DNA of 64,000 nt from Pontibacter korlensis (GTDB lineage Bacteria; Bacteroidota; Bacteroidia; Cytophagales; Hymenobacteraceae), in the NCBI RefSeq assembly GCF_000973725.1, contig NZ_CP009621.1:1121501-1185500 (forward strand), given 5' to 3'. Shown piece after piece: positions 59,008-64,000 of this stretch. Every line of letters begins with the position of its first letter. Position 1 is the first letter of the stretch. The notes under the pieces were generated by a model, which was given only the letters and a program-made list of their open reading frames with translations, was not told the origin of the DNA and did not search any database. The translations under genes were made by a program, and so were the position numbers.

Positions 59008-59085
59008 ATCTTTGTGAAGAAGAATAGCAGAACGCGGCATCCAGAAGCCTTGTGTTCTGCCTTTGCTGTTTTGTTATATAGCTGA

Positions 59086-62000
59086 ATGAAAGTAACTGAT
59101 TTCCTAGAGCTTTACCGCCTCGATGGCGAGGTGCAGACCATCGCAGAGCGGCTAAAAGCAAATAAAGCTTACCGACTACAGATAAAGGGCCTGGCAGGAA
59201 GCCAGGATTCTGTGCTGGCGTCGGCAATCTACACGCTGAATCCACAGCACCAGCTCTTTGTAATGCACGACAAAGAGGAGGCCGCATACTTCTATACTGA
59301 CCTTAAGAACCTGCTTGGCGAGACCCAGGAGATCTTACTCTTCCCGACTTCCTACAAGCGCCCCTACAGTTTCGACGACACCGAGAACGCTAATATACTT
59401 ATGCGTGCCGAGGTGCTTAACCGCCTGAACCAGAAGACAGGCAAAGGCGAGTTAATCGTAACCTACCCGGAGGCGCTCACCGAGAAGGTGATCAACAAAA
59501 AGTCATTGGTAGAGAATACATTGGGAGCCAAGGTGGGCGAGAAGTTGGATACAGCTTTCCTAAGTGAGATGCTGGCTGAGTATGGCTTTGAGCGTACCGA
59601 GTTTGTGTACGAGGCGGGCCAGTATGCTGTGCGCGGTGGCATTGTGGACGTGTTTTCTTATGCGAACGACCTGCCGTACCGCATCGAACTCTTCGGCGAC
59701 GAGATTGAAAGTATACGTACCTTCGACCCTGATACGCAGCTGTCGGTTGAGACGAAGAAAGCCATCTCCATTATACCCAATGTACAGACGAAGCTGCTGC
59801 AGGAAACGCGTGAGGCTTTCTTAGACTTTCTGCCCAGCAATACCACCATCTGGTTTAAGGACATTCGCCTGACACTGGATGTGATAGACGAGTACTTCGA
59901 CAAGGCTTCGCATAGCTTTGAGAAGATGATGTCCGGTAGCGGTGGTATGCAGATTGTGTCGGACCCAGAGCAGCTTTTCCAGACGCAGAAGCAGTTTAAG
60001 CAGCTTCTGGAAAACTATAACGTGGTGGAGATAGGTAAGCGCTTTCACTTTAGGTCTGCTGAGGTAATACAGCTAAAAGCCAAGCCGCAGCCTTCGTTCA
60101 ACAAAGACTTTACGCGTCTGGTAAAAGACCTGCACGAGCAGCAGGGGGCTGGCTATGTGAACGTCATTGCAACCGATTCGCCGCGCCAGATCAACCGCCT
60201 GACCATGATCTTCGATGAGCTGGACCACGACGTGCGTTTCCAGCACCTGCCTGTTTCGCTGCGCGAGGGCTTCATCGACCAGTCGCTCAAAATAACCTGC
60301 TATACCGATCACCAGCTGTTTGATCGCTTTTACCAGCACAAGGCCAAAACCGGGCATTCCAAAACCAAGGCCATGACGCTGAAGGAGCTGCGCTCGCTGC
60401 AGCCCGGCGACTACGTAACTCACGTAGATTATGGCATTGGCCGCTTTGCAGGCCTGGAGAAGGTGGAAGTAGGAGGCCGCCTGCAGGAGGCGATTCGCCT
60501 GGTATACCGCGACGACGATTTGCTTTATGTCAGCATTCACTCGCTGCACAAGATAAGCAAGTATAGCGGCAAAGAAGGTGGCCCGCCAAGTATGAGCAAA
60601 CTGGGCTCGCCGGAGTGGGAGAATAAGAAGAAGAAGGTCAAAAGCAAGGTTAAAGATATTGCTCACGAGCTAATCAGCCTTTACGCCAAACGCAAAGCGG
60701 CACCAGGTTATGCTTTTAGCAAGGATGGCTTTTTACAGGCTGAGCTGGAGTCTTCGTTTATTTATGAAGACACTCCAGACCAGGGCAAAGCCACTGAGGA
60801 CGTGAAGGCCGATATGGAGCAACCGCACCCAATGGACCGCCTCGTGTGCGGCGACGTGGGTTTTGGTAAGACAGAGGTAGCTATACGAGCCGCTTTCAAA
60901 GCTGCCTGCGACGGCAAGCAAGTGGCCGTGCTAGTACCGACAACCATACTTGCCATGCAACACTACCGCACCTTCCGCGATAGGCTAGAGCAGTTCCCGG
61001 TCACTGTAGATTACATCAACCGCTTTAAAACCACCAAGGATACCAAAGAAACCTTGAAGCGTGTTGCCGAAGGCAAAGTAGACATACTCATCGGCACGCA
61101 CCGCATCGTGAGCAAGGATGTGAAGTTTAAGGACCTGGGCCTGCTGATTATTGACGAGGAGCAGAAGTTTGGCGTGAAGACAAAAGATAAGCTGAAGGAG
61201 ATGCGCGTGAACGTTGATACCCTAACACTTACTGCCACACCAATACCACGAACGCTGCACTTCTCGCTGATGGGGGCCCGCGACCTTTCGGTTATTGCCA
61301 CACCGCCGCCAAACCGCCAGCCGGTTAAAACAGAGCTGCACGTGTTCGACGAAACGTTGATCCGTGATGCTGTTGTAAACGAGATGAAGCGTGGCGGCCA
61401 GGTATTCTTTGTACATAACCGCATCAAAGATATTGAGGAGATTGCTGACATGATCCTGCGCCATGTACCAGACGCCAAAGTAACCTATGCCCACGGGCAA
61501 ATGGAGCCTGAGAAGCTGGAGAAGCGCATGATGAAGTTCGTGAATGGGGAGTACGATGTGCTGGTATCGACTAACATCATTGAGTCTGGTCTGGACATTG
61601 AGAACGCCAACACCATCATCATCAACCGCGCCCACATGTTTGGCTTATCGGACCTGCACCAGATGCGTGGTCGCGTTGGTAGATCAAACAAAAAAGCTTA
61701 CTGTTACCTGCTTACACCACCAGTAGCGGGCCTTCCTTCAGATTCGCGCAAGCGCCTGAGTACACTTGAAGAATTCTCCGACCTGGGCGAAGGCTTTAAA
61801 ATTGCAATGCGCGACCTCGACATTCGTGGAGCTGGCAACCTGCTGGGCGGCGAACAAAGTGGTTTCATTACTGACCTTGGTTTCGAGATGTACCACCAGG
61901 TACTCGACGATGCTATTAAAGAGCTGAAGGAAACCGAGTTCCGTGAGCTGTTCTTGAAAGATAACCTGGCCGAGTTTATCGAACCTGTGCGTGAGTGTAA

Positions 62001-62457
62001 TATCGAAACCGATATGGAGGTGCTGATTCCGGAGAGTTACGTAAGCAATATCTCTGAACGCCTGAATCTCTATAGCAAACTCGACAGCGTGAAGAGTCTG
62101 GAAGAGCTAGACAGACTCACGGCAAGTATAATAGACCGTTTTGGACCACTGCCAGAGGCTGTGCAGCAGTTGGTAGAGATCGTAAAGCTAAGATGGCAGG
62201 CACAGCAGCTCGGATTCGAAAAGCTAACGATCAAAAAGGAAACGATGAAAGGTTATTTGCCAAGCGAGAACAACGACAAATACTTCCAGTCAGACGTGTT
62301 TGGCAACATCCTGAAGTACGTGCAGCAGCACCCTCGCCGCTCACGCTTAAAAGAAGCTAAGGATAAACTAATCGTTATCGTAGAGGACATCCAGAATATA
62401 ACTGACGCAAAAGAGGTTTTCGAGGGGTTTGGAGTGGCTGCCGTAACCTCTGTATAG
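59086..62457 (+). CDS. mfd: Transcription-repair coupling factor Mfd
   Basis: 1123 residues, standard length. N-terminal UvrB-homology part (1-300), the RNA-polymerase interaction (CarD-like) domain around 430-520 (ELRSLQPGDYVTHVDYGIGRFAGL), the SF2 translocase with Walker A GDVGFGKTEVAIR (about 588-600), DEEQ (near 690) and the motif TATPIPRTLHFSLMGARDLS (near 715), then NRIKDIEEIA, SGLDIENANTIIINRAHMFGLSDLHQMRGRVGRSNKKAY and the TRCF domain at the C-terminus. It displaces stalled RNA polymerase and recruits UvrA. Cytoplasmic. It stands alone; an imperfect hairpin follows at 62483. Confidence 0.98.
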   Translation: MKVTDFLELYRLDGEVQTIAERLKANKAYRLQIKGLAGSQDSVLASAIYTLNPQHQLFVMHDKEEAAYFYTDLKNLLGETQEILLFPTSYKRPYSFDDTENANILMRAEVLNRLNQKTGKGELIVTYPEALTEKVINKKSLVENTLGAKVGEKLDTAFLSEMLAEYGFERTEFVYEAGQYAVRGGIVDVFSYANDLPYRIELFGDEIESIRTFDPDTQLSVETKKAISIIPNVQTKLLQETREAFLDFLPSNTTIWFKDIRLTLDVIDEYFDKASHSFEKMMSGSGGMQIVSDPEQLFQTQKQFKQLLENYNVVEIGKRFHFRSAEVIQLKAKPQPSFNKDFTRLVKDLHEQQGAGYVNVIATDSPRQINRLTMIFDELDHDVRFQHLPVSLREGFIDQSLKITCYTDHQLFDRFYQHKAKTGHSKTKAMTLKELRSLQPGDYVTHVDYGIGRFAGLEKVEVGGRLQEAIRLVYRDDDLLYVSIHSLHKISKYSGKEGGPPSMSKLGSPEWENKKKKVKSKVKDIAHELISLYAKRKAAPGYAFSKDGFLQAELESSFIYEDTPDQGKATEDVKADMEQPHPMDRLVCGDVGFGKTEVAIRAAFKAACDGKQVAVLVPTTILAMQHYRTFRDRLEQFPVTVDYINRFKTTKDTKETLKRVAEGKVDILIGTHRIVSKDVKFKDLGLLIIDEEQKFGVKTKDKLKEMRVNVDTLTLTATPIPRTLHFSLMGARDLSVIATPPPNRQPVKTELHVFDETLIRDAVVNEMKRGGQVFFVHNRIKDIEEIADMILRHVPDAKVTYAHGQMEPEKLEKRMMKFVNGEYDVLVSTNIIESGLDIENANTIIINRAHMFGLSDLHQMRGRVGRSNKKAYCYLLTPPVAGLPSDSRKRLSTLEEFSDLGEGFKIAMRDLDIRGAGNLLGGEQSGFITDLGFEMYHQVLDDAIKELKETEFRELFLKDNLAEFIEPVRECNIETDMEVLIPESYVSNISERLNLYSKLDSVKSLEELDRLTASIIDRFGPLPEAVQQLVEIVKLRWQAQQLGFEKLTIKKETMKGYLPSENNDKYFQSDVFGNILKYVQQHPRRSRLKEAKDKLIVIVEDIQNITDAKEVFEGFGVAAVTSV

Positions 62458-62482
62458 ATGTTCAAGCCTTGACTCAAAGAGC

Positions 62483-62519
62483 ATGTCTACGGTAGGCATA
62501 ATGAGCGTGCCGCAGACAT
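62483..62519 (+). terminator. Possible mfd terminator hairpin
   Basis: ATGTCTACGG (62483-62492) pairs with CCGCAGACAT (62510-62519) except one position. No T run follows, so this is weak. The remaining gap to 62719 holds no feature I can support apart from an AAGTATA copy near 62671. Confidence 0.35.
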
Positions 62520-62719
62520 AACTTGTCTTTGCAGAAATTAAGGTTTAATTTAAACGCCTTGTACCGAAACCTCTGCGCATGGGTTTACATAAAACAGTGG
62601 CCACTGCCAGAATTATAGTTTGCAAATAGCATAGCTTAACCAGGAGAGAATAATGCTCTAGAAAGTTAGGCTTAAGTATAAAGAAAGAAATACAATATAT
62701 CTATTTAGAGTACGCCACC

Positions 62720-63127
62720 ATGAGACAGCTGAACACGATACTTCTGATAGACGACGACGAAACCACCAATTACCTGAATCACCGTTTGCTTTCTCGCCTG
62801 GATGCCGCTTCTGATATACGGGTAGTGATGAACGGTGAGGAGGCCCTGAATTACCTGGAGCATGCATTTGCCAGTGTAGAAGGCTACCCACGCCCGGATC
62901 TCATTTTTGTAGATATCAAGATGTCGGTTATGGATGGTTTTGAGTTTCTGGAGGAGTACCAGAAATTTACACCTGAGCAAAAGAGCAATACTGTACTGCT
63001 GATGCTAACCTCTTCAGCCAGTTTCTACGACCTTGAAAAACTGAAAGCTTTTCCGGATGTGCGCAGGCACTACTCTAAGCCATTGGCAGAGGCCGATGTA
63101 CGGGAGATCTTTCAAGAGTATTTTTAG
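62720..63127 (+). CDS. Single-domain response regulator (CheY-like)
   Basis: 135 residues, a receiver domain only. Acidic pocket D11-D12-D13 (LLIDDDETT), phosphorylation Asp65 (IFVDIKMS), Thr97 (LMLTSSA), and Lys120 with cis-Pro (HYSKPL). No DNA-binding output domain, so it signals by protein contact. It is an orphan: no histidine kinase is visible next to it. The AT-rich leader region before 62720 may hold its promoter. Followed by a strong terminator. Cytoplasmic. Confidence 0.95.
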   Translation: MRQLNTILLIDDDETTNYLNHRLLSRLDAASDIRVVMNGEEALNYLEHAFASVEGYPRPDLIFVDIKMSVMDGFEFLEEYQKFTPEQKSNTVLLMLTSSASFYDLEKLKAFPDVRRHYSKPLAEADVREIFQEYF

Positions 63128-63153
63128 CGCCTGTATTTCAAGATGAGCTATAG

Positions 63154-63191
63154 CAGCGGCATCCTTTTAAAAAGGGTGCCGCTGTTTTTTT
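63154..63191 (+). terminator. Terminator of the response regulator gene
   Basis: CAGCGGCATCCTTTT (63154-63168) pairs with AAAAGGGTGCCGCTG (63170-63184), one wobble, followed by TTTTTTT. Confidence 0.88.
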
Positions 63192-63291
63192 GAGAAGCAG
63201 TCAGTTAACTATAGCCTCCGCATTGCCGTAAAAATAAAACCACGTATTTGTGGATTTAAGCATTGTAAAACGACAATATAAGAATAAAGCT

Positions 63292-64000
63292 ATGGCAGAC
63301 AAACCTTTGAATCTCAACCAGGATGATAAAAACAATCAGGATATAGGACGCGATCTGTATAATCAGGATCAACAGCAGAACCAAAATAGCTCACAGCGCT
63401 ACAGCTATCGTGGCCGGCCTAACGACCGCAACTGGGGCGAAGGCAATTTTTTCCACACAGGCCCTAACCCTCGCGGAGCGCAAGATAGAAACCGTTACGA
63501 CCAGGATTACCGCAAAGGAGGCGCCAGCAACAGCTCTTACAACCAAGGGCAGAATGCTCACCTGAACGACCACTACGGCAGCCGCGCTGGTAGCGCATAC
63601 CGCGACGAGCGCCAGTTCCTGAACCACGGCGACCGTAACAACGATACATACCAGCACAGCATGCAGCACGATATGCGCCGCCCTCATGCACCAGGCGACT
63701 CGCTGCAGAACAAACACGGAGATGTAAACAATTATCAGAACGACCAGTGGCGCGAAGGCCCTGGTAGCAGTAGCCGTTACAAAGAAGATGACTACCGTTA
63801 CGGCAGTGGCTCGCATAACTGGTACCGCGAAGGTCGCTATACTCCAGACAACAACGACGACGCTCCAAACCGACACCACCACCGCGACGACCGTGGCTTT
63901 ATGGACCGGGTAAAGGATACCTGGAACGACATCTGGCACTCCGATGATCCGGATTATCATCCACGTGGCCCACACAGGTCACAGGCTGACCGCATCAGCT
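63292..64000 (+). CDS. Hydrophilic Asn/Gln/Arg/His-rich protein (partial, C-terminus outside window)
   Basis: At least 236 residues, open to the window edge. No signal peptide or membrane segment. Disorder-like composition with many Asn, Gln, Asp, Arg, Tyr and His; recurring short motifs of the type (N/D)RNWGEG, DYRKGG, YRDERQF, WYREGRY and FMDRVKDTWNDIWH near the end. This style resembles bacterial stress-induced hydrophilic proteins (SWFGD-motif type), which is only a guess. Start ATG at 63292 has the same AAAGCT-ATG context as the repeat lipoproteins. A function cannot be given. Confidence 0.7.
   Translation, partial: MADKPLNLNQDDKNNQDIGRDLYNQDQQQNQNSSQRYSYRGRPNDRNWGEGNFFHTGPNPRGAQDRNRYDQDYRKGGASNSSYNQGQNAHLNDHYGSRAGSAYRDERQFLNHGDRNNDTYQHSMQHDMRRPHAPGDSLQNKHGDVNNYQNDQWREGPGSSSRYKEDDYRYGSGSHNWYREGRYTPDNNDDAPNRHHHRDDRGFMDRVKDTWNDIWHSDDPDYHPRGPHRSQADRIS

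Noticed and set aside
60073..61691. Several antisense frames within mfd
   Set aside because: All lie opposite conserved mfd domains and have no own start signals.
1..64000. tRNA, rRNA or riboswitch genes
   Set aside because: No cloverleaf or known conserved RNA element was recognised in the intergenic regions; small RNAs cannot be excluded without a covariance search.

Overview
The window looks like a chromosomal segment of a Bacteroidota species, most likely of the Cytophagales/Hymenobacteraceae (Pontibacter-like). The grounds are a SusC/SusD pair, a fused MurF-alanine racemase, DUF5686, DUF4834, DUF2911, DUF4230 and SusD/RagB family proteins, promoters of the TAnnTTTG (-7) type with TTTG about 20 bases upstream, and a general lack of strong Shine-Dalgarno sequences. 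The genus is an inference from gene content; no rRNA or other marker is present. I saw no tRNA, rRNA, CRISPR array or prophage.

Layout. 1-4.6 kb: SusD (cut by the window start) and SusC, an outer-membrane nutrient uptake pair. 5.3-7.8 kb: feoAB ferrous iron uptake. 7.9-10.4 kb: MurF-Alr fusion for cell-wall D-Ala-D-Ala. 10.5-15.5 kb: two EamA-type transporters around a small lipoprotein and a large DUF5686 outer-membrane protein. 15.7-24.5 kb: recX, a membrane/SRPBCC protein, an NTF2-beta-lactamase fusion, DUF4230, a PLP enzyme of the D-cysteine desulfhydrase/ACC deaminase family, a YfhO membrane protein with DUF4834, and an outer-membrane protein. 24.8-27.6 kb: carB without its usual C-terminal regulatory domain. 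27.7-34.5 kb: small unknown genes, a FrnE-like DsbA, an HTTM membrane protein flanked by two Thr/Gly-repeat lipoproteins, DUF3616 and msrA. 34.5-36.3 kb: a complete IS1182-type element. 36.3-48.1 kb: envelope and house-keeping enzymes (Zn-dependent PLC-like, PAP2 phosphatase, dipeptidase, M28 peptidase, TerC, YajQ, GNAT, lipocalin). 48.4-59 kb: mostly small monocistronic genes (pirin, sterol desaturase, GluQ-RS, DUF2911, MscS, haloacid dehalogenase, VOC). 59-64 kb: mfd, a single-domain response regulator, and the start of a hydrophilic repeat-poor protein cut by the window end.

Most genes stand alone or in pairs, separated by strong hairpin terminators, many of them serving two convergent genes. 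The clearest unexplained signal is genome-scale rather than a gene cluster: the heptamer AAGTATA/TATACTT occurs about 87 times by my hand count (both strands), against about 8-10 expected, both inside and between genes and with little strand bias. Other points worth a look are the HTTM gene between two (Gly-Thr-Thr-Thr)n lipoproteins, the truncated-by-design CarB, IS ends that double as inward-facing terminators, a long inverted repeat directly before the start of the gene at 16308, and a dispersed 40-base intergenic repeat.
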